A stretch of 64,000 nucleotides of DNA from Thalassolituus sp034111725 (GTDB taxonomy: Bacteria; Pseudomonadota; Gammaproteobacteria; Pseudomonadales; Oceanobacteraceae), in assembly GCF_034111725.1 (NCBI RefSeq), contig NZ_JAWUWR010000077.1:13615-77614 (forward strand). Direction: 5' to 3'. Below are positions 9,077 through 19,014 of the stretch, one piece after another. Below the pieces are notes generated by a model. That model made no database searches. It saw only the letters and a program-made list of their open reading frames with translations, and was not told the origin of the DNA. Each line of letters begins with the position of its first letter. Position 1 is the stretch's first letter. The position numbers and the translations under genes were made by a program.

Positions 9077-10426
9077 TTAGTTGCGATTAGGCGGCTGATA
9101 TCCAGAAAACTGGCGCGCAATCTCTGCCGCATAGTTGTCGGTCATACCAGCGATAAAATCCAATGCGCGCATGTAAGCTTCGTACAGAGTCCAATCTGGC
9201 TTTGGCGCCGAACGTCCCATTAACTCTAGTACACGTTTATTACGAAAGGTAGCTTGTCCATCCAGTACGCATTCTCGTACCGCGCGTAAAAATGCATCCA
9301 AAAGAATCGATAACGTAGCATAAGAACCGACTTCAACCGCAAGCTTGCGACTGTCATTGAAGATGCGCTCACGCGCTAATTTTTTAGCACCATGAACCAC
9401 TTGCTTCACATTTTCCGGGCAGTAATCAATAATATCGCCCTTAAGCTGACCTGCCAGCAAAGTATCGTGCTGATGCACAAAAGCCGAACTTACGGCACTG
9501 ACCATGGCTTCCATTGCTTGGCCGCGTAACATTTGCAAACGACGACGTGTGTTGTCCGCTTTATCTAATTCTTGCAAGGCTTCGTGCCACTGTTCGGCTA
9601 ACAAAGGCTGTAGTAAATCTTCGACCTCTTGATAATTTAACAGCCCCATTTCTATTCCATCTTCAAGGTCAATCAAGCCGTAACAAATATCATCAGCGGC
9701 TTCGAGTAAATACACGAGAGGATGGCGGCACCAAGCATTTTCACCGGTTTGGATAAGACCAAGCGCGGTTGCTACTTCGCGCATTAATGGCAATTCGGTT
9801 TGATAACAACCAAATTTTTTCCGCTCTCCTCGGGTCACATAATCCACCGTCCATGGATACTTTAAAAATGCCCCCAAGGTGCCATAAGTTAAGCGCATAC
9901 CGCCGTCGAAACGATGCGACTCTACCTGCGTAACTATGCGTAGACCTTGGGCATTGCCCTCGAAGGTCTGCAAATCCGCTTGTTCTAGCTCACTCAAACC
10001 TTCTAGAAAGTGGGCATTGTCTCGATCAAGAAACCAGTGACGGATCGCGTCCTCCCCGGTATGACCGTACGGCGGATTGCCAATATCGTGAGCCAAGCAC
10101 GCCGCTTGCACTAATGCGCCAATATCGCTGGCATCAACAAAATCAGGTAAAGCCTTTCCCAACGCTTGCCCTACTCGCGTCCCCAGAGAGCGACCAACGC
10201 AAGCGACTTCTAAACTATGAGTCAGACGACTGTGCACATGATCATTTTCGGATAGCGGATGCACTTGGGTCTTACGATCAAGACGACGAAAAGCAGACGA
10301 AAAAATAATACGATCGTAATCTTTGTGAAACGGCGTGCGGCCAAGATCCATAGCCAACGTACCTTGCTGTTCACCGAAGCGCGCTGATGAGAGTAACTTG
10401 TCCCAACGCATCGTTTTCGTCGTCAT
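9077..10426 (-). CDS. dgt: Deoxyguanosinetriphosphate triphosphohydrolase family protein
   Basis: 449 residues with the HD-domain signature of dGTPases: SRLTHSLEVA (first His), the HDIGNPPYGHTGE block, and a further RFDGG and DDICYGLIDLED region. Hydrolyses dNTP (classically dGTP) to the nucleoside and triphosphate, affecting the dNTP pool; some members restrict phage. AAGGTGG lies upstream of the ATG. Divergent from the RND exporter gene, with no obvious operon partner. The exact nucleotide preference cannot be read from the sequence. Confidence 0.9.
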   Translation of the reverse strand: MTTKTMRWDKLLSSARFGEQQGTLAMDLGRTPFHKDYDRIIFSSAFRRLDRKTQVHPLSENDHVHSRLTHSLEVACVGRSLGTRVGQALGKALPDFVDASDIGALVQAACLAHDIGNPPYGHTGEDAIRHWFLDRDNAHFLEGLSELEQADLQTFEGNAQGLRIVTQVESHRFDGGMRLTYGTLGAFLKYPWTVDYVTRGERKKFGCYQTELPLMREVATALGLIQTGENAWCRHPLVYLLEAADDICYGLIDLEDGIEMGLLNYQEVEDLLQPLLAEQWHEALQELDKADNTRRRLQMLRGQAMEAMVSAVSSAFVHQHDTLLAGQLKGDIIDYCPENVKQVVHGAKKLARERIFNDSRKLAVEVGSYATLSILLDAFLRAVRECVLDGQATFRNKRVLELMGRSAPKPDWTLYEAYMRALDFIAGMTDNYAAEIARQFSGYQPPNRN

Positions 10427-10600
10427 AAAACCACCTTATTTATAGATGCTCAGAGTATAGCGGTGTCGGTCCTGTGCGCCTACCATAGTGGGGCAAACAA
10501 ATCGCAGCACTCTGGGAGCCACCAGCATCGCCGAATCGGACCTTGTGAATACCAAAAAGTCGCATAGCATAGAGTGGTGTATTTATGTGAGTTAAGCTCA

Positions 10601-12931
10601 ATGAGAGACCGTTTTTTAAATTGGGTTATTGCCCATCCTTGGCTAGTCATCATTGCTATCGCCATCGTAATATTGGTTAGTCTGGCAGGAATTCCACGCT
10701 TAGGATTTACTAGCGACTTTCGCATGTATTTCGGCCCTGAAAATCCGCAATTAAAAGCCTTTGAAGAAATGGAGCAGCGCTTCTCACGTCAAGACAATGT
10801 ATTCTTTTTAGTCTCAGTGCCGAATAATCAACCCGACCAAACGTTATTTCAGCAAGACGCATTAGCGCTCATCGAAGCATTAACGCAAGCAGGTTGGAAG
10901 CTCCCCTATTCTCAGCGTGTCGACTCACTACAAAATTTCCAGTACACCCAAGTCGATGGCGACGACCTCTTAATTGCAGAATTTTATACCCTTGATGATT
11001 TACCACAGGATCTTGCCCTACTCGCTCAACGCGCGAAGAATGATCGCGATATCGTACCGAGAATTTTGTCTCCAGATGGACGAGTTACAGGCATAAGCGT
11101 GCAGTTATTTTTACCCGAAAATAATACTGCATCCGCGTCTCTAGAAACCGTTGAAAAAGCCCGTGAACTAGCAGAATTATTGCGTAAACAATATCCGAAT
11201 TTTTCCATTGAAGTAGCAGGTTCAGTCACTTCTAACGTGACAATGGGCGAAGCGATTAAACAAGATATCGAGTCACTACTGGTTATTTCTTACCTCATCA
11301 TGCTCGCCATTATGTTGTTATTACTGCGTACCGTCACCGGTATGTTACTCGTGACCGCAGTAATCGGCATGTCGGTGATCGTGACTATGGGAGTTTTTGG
11401 TTGGTTGAATTATACACTCACCCCACCCACTGGTTTCGTACCTACTGCCATTATGACGATTGCGGTAGCTGATACTATTCACATTTTAGTGTCGTATTAC
11501 TATTACCTGCGTCAGGGATACGACAAGCAAAAAGCACTGATTACAAGCCTTGGCATTAATTTTTCACCGGTATTTATTACCAGTATTACCACTATGATTG
11601 GTGTTTTATGTTTAAACACCAGTGATTCACCGCCATATCGTGATATGGGCAATATGATTGCCGTTGGGGTCTTGGTTGCTTGGCTCCTGACCATTACCTT
11701 CTTACCCGCCGTGTTAGCGTTATTGCCAACACCAAAAGGTCGTGCGAGTCAGCAGCAATCGGTATTCATGGATCGGTTAGCCGATACCATTATTCACCAC
11801 CATAAAGCGCTATTTATCATTATGGTGACTCTCGTTGCTGCAAGCGCTACCTTTGCCGGTCGCAACACCATTACTGAGCGCTGGCATGAATTTTTTGACA
11901 CCAGTTTTGAAGTACGACGCACCATTGATCACATAGAAAAATCCTTAGGCGGTTTGCATGCTCTGTATTTCATTACCGATAGCGAACGCGACAACGGTAT
12001 TAACGATGTTGAGTTTCTGCAACAGTTAGATAATTTAGTACAGTGGTTACATAAACAGCCGGGCGTCGTGCAAGTCACCAGTATTAGCGATACGCTTAAA
12101 CGCTTAAATCAGAATTTACATGGCGACGATCCTGAGTGGTATCGCACCCCAGAAAGCAACGAAGCAGCGGCACAATATTTACTACTATACGAACTATCGT
12201 TACCCCTCGGGTTGGGATTAGATAACAACTTAACCAGTGATCGTTCTGCAACTCGTATTCAGGTCAGTTTAGAGCGATCTGATTCACGCCATATTTTGGC
12301 AATGGAAAAAGACATTGTCGCTTGGACGGAAGTACATGCGCCTTTACTTCATATTCGCGAGGCAACAGGGTTAGATATTGTCTTTGCCAATCTTACCTTT
12401 CGCAACGTAACCGCTATGTTAGAAGGCACAGGATTCGCACTTATTATTATTTCACTGCTGATGATTGCCGCGTTGCGCTCGTGGCGTCTGGGACTTATCA
12501 GCATGGTACCGAACGTCTTTCCGGCGATATTAGCCTACGGCTTATGGGGCTTGCTATACGGTAAAGTAGATACAGCAACATCCGTCGTTGCCTGCTTGAG
12601 TTTGGGGATCGTCGTCGATGATACGGTGCACTTTTTAAGTAAATACAATTACGCGCGATTGCAGCTAAAGCATTCTCCTGCCGATGCCATTCGCTATGCA
12701 TTTCATACCGTAGGGGTTGCGCTACTTATTACCTCAGCAATTTTGGTCGGTGGTTTTATGGTCATGGAGTTTTCACACTTCAACCCAAGCCGAGCCATGG
12801 GGACCCTGCTCGCAATTACCATAGCGGTTGCCTTACTGGTCGATTTCTTGCTGCTACCGCCATTACTGTTACTCACCGATAAGCGAGAAATCCCCCAGTC
12901 GTTAGGTGATACCAACAACGCCACCCCATGA
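10601..12931 (+). CDS. RND-superfamily (MMPL-type) exporter
   Basis: 776 residues from the ATG at 10601; an in-frame GTG at 10574 would add nine hydrophilic residues before the first membrane helix. Two repeats are visible, each with one helix, a large periplasmic loop, then a block of five helices: helix 1 at about residues 10-30 and block at about 210-375, then helix at about 395-415 and block at about 600-760. The sterol-sensing-like motif with VADTIHI / VVDDTVHFLSKY is found in both halves. This domain order is that of MMPL/hydrophobe exporters. Cargo is unknown; lipids or hopanoids are the usual guess. Encoded alone. Confidence 0.85.
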   Translation: MRDRFLNWVIAHPWLVIIAIAIVILVSLAGIPRLGFTSDFRMYFGPENPQLKAFEEMEQRFSRQDNVFFLVSVPNNQPDQTLFQQDALALIEALTQAGWKLPYSQRVDSLQNFQYTQVDGDDLLIAEFYTLDDLPQDLALLAQRAKNDRDIVPRILSPDGRVTGISVQLFLPENNTASASLETVEKARELAELLRKQYPNFSIEVAGSVTSNVTMGEAIKQDIESLLVISYLIMLAIMLLLLRTVTGMLLVTAVIGMSVIVTMGVFGWLNYTLTPPTGFVPTAIMTIAVADTIHILVSYYYYLRQGYDKQKALITSLGINFSPVFITSITTMIGVLCLNTSDSPPYRDMGNMIAVGVLVAWLLTITFLPAVLALLPTPKGRASQQQSVFMDRLADTIIHHHKALFIIMVTLVAASATFAGRNTITERWHEFFDTSFEVRRTIDHIEKSLGGLHALYFITDSERDNGINDVEFLQQLDNLVQWLHKQPGVVQVTSISDTLKRLNQNLHGDDPEWYRTPESNEAAAQYLLLYELSLPLGLGLDNNLTSDRSATRIQVSLERSDSRHILAMEKDIVAWTEVHAPLLHIREATGLDIVFANLTFRNVTAMLEGTGFALIIISLLMIAALRSWRLGLISMVPNVFPAILAYGLWGLLYGKVDTATSVVACLSLGIVVDDTVHFLSKYNYARLQLKHSPADAIRYAFHTVGVALLITSAILVGGFMVMEFSHFNPSRAMGTLLAITIAVALLVDFLLLPPLLLLTDKREIPQSLGDTNNATP

Positions 12932-12969
12932 GATTTATCAGCTCGAAGCCCACCACATCAGGCACGCCG

Positions 12970-13602
12970 TTAGTGGTTTAATAAACCACTCTCGGCGATA
13001 CCATCAAACATAAACTGCACAGCCAAAGCGCACAGCAATACGCCCATCACTCGCGTAATGACCTGAACACCGGTTAGGCCCAATATTCGGTGTAATTGCG
13101 TTGCCGCTAATAAGCATCCAAGCGTAATTAACATAATCACGAGTATGCAGCTCACCACGACGATTTGCTCCGACACATCGCCCTTGGCGTGAGCCATCAT
13201 CAAGATAATAGCGCCCATGCTGCCAGGGCCGGCAATTAACGGCAGTGCCATTGGAAATACCGATACATCTCGCCGCTCGAGTGCTTCTGCATCTTCAGTT
13301 TCGGTCGTCCTATTTGCTCCTGAACTACGCGCAAACACCATATCAATGCCGATTAAGAGCAAAATAATACCGCCACCAGTGCGCAAGGCCGCCATTGAAA
13401 TTCCCAAAGCCGTCAACAAACTATCGCCAACTAAAGCAAAGGTAAGCAAGACGACGGTGGCAATCGTAACCGCCCGACGAGCAATACGGCGACGCTCTTT
13501 CGCTGTCTCTTCGGCAGTTAAGGCGGCGAAAATAGCTGAAATATCGATGGGGCTCACCGTCGCAAATAGTGTCGCTAAGGTAACCGCTGCGATCTCACCC
13601 AT
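12970..13602 (-). CDS. MarC-family integral membrane protein
   Basis: 210 residues with six predicted membrane helices and the conserved TVSPIDISAIFAALT and LPLIAGPGSMGAIIL blocks of the MarC (UPF0056) family. An AAGGATGATTTC leader precedes the ATG. Function is unsettled; despite the name, the family is not an established multiple-antibiotic resistance determinant. The gene converges with the RND exporter gene, 38 nt apart. Confidence 0.88.
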   Translation of the reverse strand: MGEIAAVTLATLFATVSPIDISAIFAALTAEETAKERRRIARRAVTIATVVLLTFALVGDSLLTALGISMAALRTGGGIILLLIGIDMVFARSSGANRTTETEDAEALERRDVSVFPMALPLIAGPGSMGAIILMMAHAKGDVSEQIVVVSCILVIMLITLGCLLAATQLHRILGLTGVQVITRVMGVLLCALAVQFMFDGIAESGLLNH

Positions 13603-13821
13603 GAAATCATCCTTTCTCGTTGAGTTATGTACACCGCAAAAAATGGCGTAAGAAGTCTTAACTTAATTAGGATCATTTAGGCCATGACTTCTGTAGTCAG
13701 GCGATTGACTCCAGTTGCCAAGCATAACGAAATAAATGTCTATGGAGTGTAGTCTGCCAGCCAAATCGAACACTGGCCAATGAAAACCCATAATTAAAAT
13801 AATGATAACGGACGATAACTC

Positions 13822-15675
13822 ATGAAGCATTCAACCAGTATTCTGGCATTGCCACTGTTACTCAGTGGTTGTGTTTTAGACTTGCCGGGGGACTTTCCCG
13901 AGCAAGACGAGGTATGCGAATTTGATCAAGCACGCGAAGATGAACGCGCGACTTCCGCTGCCAATTTCCCAACCCCACAAATTCAACGCTTGCTAGTCAA
14001 TGGTAACGAGCGCTGGAGCAGTGGCCAGTCGACAGCGCCGCAACTGGTGCCAGGGGACGAGATCACACTGGTTGGTACCGGCTTTGGGGCAGGCACTGAG
14101 CTTGATTTTTCCAAAATCATGATTGGTAATACCCGTATTCTCGAAACCGATCTTATTATGTATAAACAAGAGTTGGCTCTGAGCGCTCAGGTAAACTTTG
14201 AAACCACCGAAGTCGTCGATGAGTGGCCAAAAAACGTATTAGGCTGGACAGATACCGAAATTCGCTTCCGCGTGCCCGATCACACATTGAGCGGCGATTT
14301 AATCGTACAAATTCAAAAACGTACCGGATTTAATCAATCATTAACTCAAGACGGTGAAGCGCACTTAGTGATTGATGCGCAAACGTCGCGCGTTATCGAC
14401 GATAACTTTGTCCACAATTGCGATGTGGTATCTGATGTTAGTGCGGTTAAGTCCACGACACCAATCGGCGTCACTGTCGACAACGCTGGCTTTGATGCAC
14501 TTGCACAAGCCGGTAGCGAAGCCTTCTGGTCTTGGGATTACAACGTCGGTCTGGCGCATAATCTGCGTAATCTCGACTGGACGGCCATTATGCAAGGTAA
14601 AGCTACCGACCCTATTTCTGGCGGTATCGCTGACCCTAAATTGCTTTTTGGTGCTGTGCCAGAAGTTCGTGGTGAAGTCCCCGACGAAGCCATCGACGAT
14701 GTGTATTTCAACGAATACCCGATGCCAACTCCGATCCCCGGTTTTTTAGCCGGTAGCGAAGGTAAAAAAGAGGGCAATACCAAGAGCTCCGGTTATGTTG
14801 GCTATCGCTATGCCGAAGCCACCAATCCTTATGCCGGTAATGGCGAATGGATCGGCTTTAAAACTGCGCGTCTTGTCATGGCTACCGCGTCAGCTATGAC
14901 AAAGCACCGGGCAACCATGTTAATAAGGTCATTCCTGGGTTACCGAATCCACAATGGTCAATGAAGTGGTCGGTATTACAAACCAGCACTAAGACGTTTG
15001 ATGCGATTTACGACAAAGAAGAAGGTCCGATCTGGGCGCCGGGTAATGAAGATGTCGCTCGTGGACAAGAGACCTACGCACGCAATTGTGGCAGCTGCCA
15101 TACCGACGCGTTGGAAAGCCACACAACCGAGCAAATGATACCGCTAGATCAAGTGGGTCGTTTCTTTGCACCGACTATCTATCAGAAAGAGACTCAGTCG
15201 ATCCGCGTTGCCTATCTGCGTGATCTCTACTGGACCGAACACCGTGGGCGGCCATGTCCGCAACCTAGAAGACTTAGTTAACCCTGAACGTTGCACCACA
15301 GGATCAACGCTCTACAACCAGTATTACACCTTGCATGAACCCGTGCGTCCTGAACTTGGTGGCCCAGATCATCAAGTGACCTATCCAGATCTCAACCGTA
15401 AAGGCGATGTATTCCGGGTGCCTAAGTCGAAGGAAAGCTGGCTCAAGCCAATTGGTAAGCAGCGTAACCGCTTTATCAAGCGCCACAAATACTTCGTAGA
15501 AGTGCCGTGGGATAAAGACAACTACTACTGGGATTATCAAGGCATGCGCGCTGCCTACGGCCCAAGTGAATTAGGTAGTGACGATGCTATCGGTATGCCG
15601 GATGCGCCCCATCCTTGGTGTGCAAGTAGTACCACTGAAGTACAAGATCTCGTGCAATATCTATTGACTCTGTAG
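13822..15675 (+). pseudogene. Cytochrome c-type lipoprotein with TIG-like domain, two compensating frameshifts
   Basis: Three overlapping open frames (13822-14964, 14961-15281, 15166-15675) read as one protein of about 617 residues if two single-base errors are undone. A base is missing near 14877-14880, where GFKTARL jumps to HGYRVSYDKAPG in another frame. An extra A near 15238 turns what would read YWTDTVGGHVRNLEDL into a shifted YWTEHRG. The N-terminus is a lipoprotein signal (LLLSGC lipobox). Residues about 60-165 look like an IPT/TIG beta-sandwich, and a single c-type haem site CGSCH lies in the middle frame. It may be a haem redox or oxygenase-like periplasmic protein. Whether the breaks are real or sequencing errors cannot be decided here. 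Confidence 0.75.
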
Positions 15676-15706
15676 GCCAACCTTACAGATTAATAAGGCT
15701 CGACCC

Positions 15707-15738
15707 AGCACTCTCGTGACTAACGCTACGAGAGTGCT
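15707..15738. terminator. Hairpin after the cytochrome-type gene
   Basis: Perfect 11-bp arms AGCACTCTCGT (15707-15717) and ACGAGAGTGCT (15728-15738) with a 10-nt loop, 31 nt after the stop codon. No T-run follows, so efficiency as an intrinsic terminator is uncertain. Confidence 0.45.
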
Positions 15739-15891
15739 CACTCCCACTCAATCCCGCAAAGTACGTGCATTTCTCCCTCATTTTCGCAAAAAACCGCCTG
15801 AAATCAGCGTGGTACTACCAAGGTCTAGCTGTCGCCAGCCCCCAACCTACTGCTAGTTTGGATAGGTATTAAATAAAAAGAGGATGGGGTT

Positions 15892-16161
15892 ATGGCTTTC
15901 AGGTCTGACGACGATAAAAAAGCTTACTGGCGCAGAAATTTGAATTTAATGTTCACTTTACTGGCTATCTGGGCATTAGTTTCTTACGGATTTGGCATAG
16001 TTTTGCGTCCATTGATGGACATGATTCCCGTCGGCGGTGTGGGGCTTGGTTTTTGGTTTGCCCAACAAGGTTCCATTTATGTGTTTCTCGCTATTGTAGT
16101 GATTTACGCAAAAAAAATGCGCGAACTCGATCGTGAGTTTGGCGTTGACGACGACGAATAA
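15892..16161 (+). CDS. Symporter small subunit (DUF4212)
   Basis: 89 residues with two membrane helices (about 21-40 and 60-80), an acidic tail, and the conserved YWRRNLN start of DUF4212. Proteins of this family are encoded directly ahead of VC_2705-type sodium/solute symporters and are regarded as their small subunit. Here the symporter gene starts 14 nt downstream, after an AGAGGAG leader. The own ribosome-binding site is AAGAGGA. Inner membrane. Confidence 0.9.
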   Translation: MAFRSDDDKKAYWRRNLNLMFTLLAIWALVSYGFGIVLRPLMDMIPVGGVGLGFWFAQQGSIYVFLAIVVIYAKKMRELDREFGVDDDE

Positions 16162-16175
16162 GAGAGGAGCTGACT

Positions 16176-17951
16176 ATGGATCTGCAAACATTAACCTATA
16201 TCGTAGTGGGCCTAACTTTCGCCCTCTACTTTGGTATCGCCATTTGGGCTCGTGCCGGAACAACCGGTGAATACTATGCCGCCGGTCGCGGTGTACATCC
16301 AGTCGCCAACGGTATGGCAACCGCCGCCGACTGGATGTCTGCTGCATCATTTATTTCTATGGCAGGTTTAATCGCTTTCCAAGGCTATGATGCTTCAATA
16401 TTCCTGATGGGCTGGACGGGTGGCTATGTGCTACTGGCACTGTGCTTGGCTCCTTACTTACGTAAGTTCGGTAAATTCACCGTGCCTGATTTCATCGGTG
16501 ATCGTTACTACTCACGTACCGCACGTATCGTGGCCGTTATCTGTTTAATCGTTGCATCACTGACCTACGTAATTGGTCAGATGAAAGGGATTGGCGTGGC
16601 CTTCTCCCGCTTCCTCGATGTTGATTACGCCACTGGCCTATACGCAGGTATGGGGATCGTATTCTTCTACGCCGTACTCGGCGGTATGAAAGGCGTAACC
16701 TACACTCAGATCGCTCAATACTGTGTACTCATCTTTGCTTACACCGTACCCGCCATCTTTATCTCTCTTAATCTGACCAACAACCCAATTCCACAGTTAG
16801 GCTTCCTCAGCGATACCGCCGACGGCACGCCTCTACTAGTGAAGCTGGATCAAACCTTGGTCGACTTAGGCTTTGCTGAATATACCGCACAAAAAGGCGG
16901 CACGCTCAACATGATGATGTACACACTGTCACTCATGATGGGTACTGCTGGCTTACCGCACGTTATTATCCGCTTCTTCACCGTACCAAAAGTATCAGAC
17001 GCGCGTTCTTCAGCGGGCTGGGCGTTGTTCTTCATCGCGATTCTATACACCACTGCACCTGCAGTAGGTTCAATGGCTCGCTTGAACTTGACCAATACCA
17101 TTCAGATGGGTGAAGTCGGCAGTGTCGACGGTAACTTGGAATACGCAGCACGTCCTGACTGGTTTAAAAACTGGGAAAATACTGGCTTGCTAGCGTTTGA
17201 AGATAAAAATGGCGATGGTCGAATCCAATATTACGACGACAAGAACCCAGAGTTTGCCGCTAAAGCTGAATCTTATGGCTGGAAAGGTAACGAAATGGTG
17301 AAAGTTGACCGTGACATTATGGTACTGGCCAACCCAGAGATTGCGAACCTACCAAATTGGGTAATCGCACTGGTGGCGGCAGGTGGCTTAGCCGCTGCAC
17401 TATCAACAGCAGCTGGTTTATTGCTGGCGATGTCGACTGCGATTTCTCACGACTTATTGAAGCGTACCTTTATGCCCGATATCAGTGAGAAAAATGAGCT
17501 CATGTCTGCACGTATTGCGATGGCTGGTGCGATTTTAGTGGCCGGTTACCTAGGCTTGAATCCTCCGGGCTTCGCAGCTCAGGTTGTGGCACTTGCATTC
17601 GGTTTGGCGGCGTCCTCCATCTTCCCTGCGTTAATGATGGGTATCTTTAGTACTCGCATTAACAACCATGGTGCGGTAGCAGGTATGTTGGTCGGCTTAG
17701 TAAGCACCTTGGTTTACATCTTTGCATACAAAGGCTGGTTCTTCGTTGCGGGTACCGAGATGTTTGCCAATACGCCAGACAACTGGTTCTTGGGTATATC
17801 ACCAGAAGCCTTTGGTGCTCTAGGTGCATTACTCAACGTCGTGACTGCATTTGTAGTCTCTAGCATGACAGCACCAGTGCCTGATGATATTCGTCAGATA
17901 GTGGAAGATATCCGTGTACCTAAAGGTGCAGGATCTGCTCAAGATCACTAA
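16176..17951 (+). CDS. Sodium/solute symporter, VC_2705 type (acetate-like substrate)
   Basis: 591 residues with about 13 membrane helices of the SSS family: GRGVHPVANGMATAADWMSA near residue 38, and the conserved GTAGLPHVIIRFFTVP at about 253. It is related to the acetate permease ActP; the substrate is probably a short carboxylate, driven by Na+. An insert at about 320-390 between helices carries DKNGDGRIQYYD (Asp343-Asp354), which fits a canonical EF-hand loop with D343, N345, D347, G348, I350 and D354. The small-subunit gene precedes it and a strong terminator follows. Confidence 0.88.
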   Translation: MDLQTLTYIVVGLTFALYFGIAIWARAGTTGEYYAAGRGVHPVANGMATAADWMSAASFISMAGLIAFQGYDASIFLMGWTGGYVLLALCLAPYLRKFGKFTVPDFIGDRYYSRTARIVAVICLIVASLTYVIGQMKGIGVAFSRFLDVDYATGLYAGMGIVFFYAVLGGMKGVTYTQIAQYCVLIFAYTVPAIFISLNLTNNPIPQLGFLSDTADGTPLLVKLDQTLVDLGFAEYTAQKGGTLNMMMYTLSLMMGTAGLPHVIIRFFTVPKVSDARSSAGWALFFIAILYTTAPAVGSMARLNLTNTIQMGEVGSVDGNLEYAARPDWFKNWENTGLLAFEDKNGDGRIQYYDDKNPEFAAKAESYGWKGNEMVKVDRDIMVLANPEIANLPNWVIALVAAGGLAAALSTAAGLLLAMSTAISHDLLKRTFMPDISEKNELMSARIAMAGAILVAGYLGLNPPGFAAQVVALAFGLAASSIFPALMMGIFSTRINNHGAVAGMLVGLVSTLVYIFAYKGWFFVAGTEMFANTPDNWFLGISPEAFGALGALLNVVTAFVVSSMTAPVPDDIRQIVEDIRVPKGAGSAQDH

Positions 17952-17970
17952 TTCAGTGTGATGAGTAATA

Positions 17971-17997
17971 AAAAACCCAGCCTCGGCTGGGTTTTTT
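17971..17997. terminator. Intrinsic terminator, bidirectional
   Basis: AAAAACCCAGCC pairs with GGCTGGGTTTTT around a CTCG-type tetraloop, followed by TTTTTTATT on the plus strand and flanked by A-runs on the other. It ends the symporter operon and can serve the convergent esterase gene. Confidence 0.9.
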
Positions 17998-18023
17998 ATT
18001 GCCACTTACGTTTATAAAACGCC

Positions 18024-18902
18024 CTAATGTGGCTGAGTTGTTTTAATAAAACGATTAATCGGTTCTATAGCACTGCCTTTAAAAAACAACACAGGTGAAA
18101 AAGCTCCTATCAAACTGGTATGCCCCGTTCCTTTAACCGTAACCAATGTATGTGGTTTATTTAATCGATCTAGGGCTTTGGCAAATGAATAACTATGCCG
18201 CTCGGTACTGATCAGTTCGTCGTTCTCTGGGGCTAAAATTAACGCTGGTAAATCAGACGATTCAACAAACTCGATCGGGTTCGAATTGGGTGGGTAATTT
18301 GGGTAAAAGAACACCGGCTTCACATCTTCTAGCACGATCGGATATAAGTCATAAGGCCCTGCTAACCCAACCCAACCGCGCAGTATATCCATGCGATCAA
18401 GACCTTCAGCACTCAGCCAACGATCATCCATAGCCAACATAGCGGCATTGTATGCCCCTGCGCTATGCCCCATTAAAATCAATTTTTGTTCAGGGTTAAA
18501 AGCGCGATATTTAGCACTTTGTAACTCGTCATGGATCACTTTCACTGCAGCGGCACAATCAACCAAAAAATCCGGATACGTTACTTCGGGATAAAGCCGA
18601 TAATTGGGTACCGCAACAATATAACCCTGTGCGGTTAAACGCCGAGCGACAAATTCATAACCCGACTTCTCGCCACTATTCCAACTACCGCCGTAGAAGA
18701 ACACGATAACGGGTGTGGGTGAATCCGATTCGTTCCCTGAAGGCAGATATAAATCGTATTTCTGCCGTTCAAGTTGGCCATAAGGTAAATCGCGGACCAC
18801 ATCAGCGGAGTAAACTTTAGAGATACCGTTCACTATTCCTTGCGGTGAGCAAGCAGTAAGAACCGTTAGCACAGGAATTACGATCAATTGTTTAAAACGC
18901 AT
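18024..18902 (-). CDS. Alpha/beta hydrolase lipoprotein (esterase/lipase, BD-FAE-like)
   Basis: 292 residues from the ATG at 18902; an in-frame TTG at 18923 would add seven residues. The N-terminus is a lipoprotein signal (VLTVLTAC). The catalytic fold shows FFYGGSWNSGEK (the HGG-type oxyanion motif with Tyr in place of His), nucleophile GHSAGAYN, the acid in LAPENDELI and the His in GTGHTSLIG. This fits carboxylesterases of the hormone-sensitive lipase-like group, anchored in the envelope. The substrate is unknown. Confidence 0.82.
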   Translation of the reverse strand: MRFKQLIVIPVLTVLTACSPQGIVNGISKVYSADVVRDLPYGQLERQKYDLYLPSGNESDSPTPVIVFFYGGSWNSGEKSGYEFVARRLTAQGYIVAVPNYRLYPEVTYPDFLVDCAAAVKVIHDELQSAKYRAFNPEQKLILMGHSAGAYNAAMLAMDDRWLSAEGLDRMDILRGWVGLAGPYDLYPIVLEDVKPVFFYPNYPPNSNPIEFVESSDLPALILAPENDELISTERHSYSFAKALDRLNKPHTLVTVKGTGHTSLIGAFSPVLFFKGSAIEPINRFIKTTQPH

Positions 18903-18966
18903 AAGTGAAACAGCCCAAACCAAGAAAAACTTTAGCTAAATTAAGCTATTTCTTCGAAATAGCAAA

Positions 18967-18991
18967 AAAAACAGCGCCGAAGCGCTGTTTT
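18967..18991 (-). terminator. Intrinsic terminator of tpx
   Basis: AAAACAGCGC and GCGCTGTTTT form a stem around CGAA. Read on the minus strand the stem is followed by a run of T, directly downstream of the tpx stop. Confidence 0.85.
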
Positions 18992-19014
18992 CAAAGCCAT
19001 ATTGTCACTTACGC

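Noticed and set aside
9077..10426. dGTPase as part of a phage-defence island
   Set aside because: No other defence, phage or mobility gene is nearby; ordinary housekeeping placement.
14860..15250. Programmed frameshifting in the cytochrome-type gene
   Set aside because: No slippery heptamer or following stem is seen at either switch point, and two shifts in opposite directions are needed; mutation or sequencing error is simpler.
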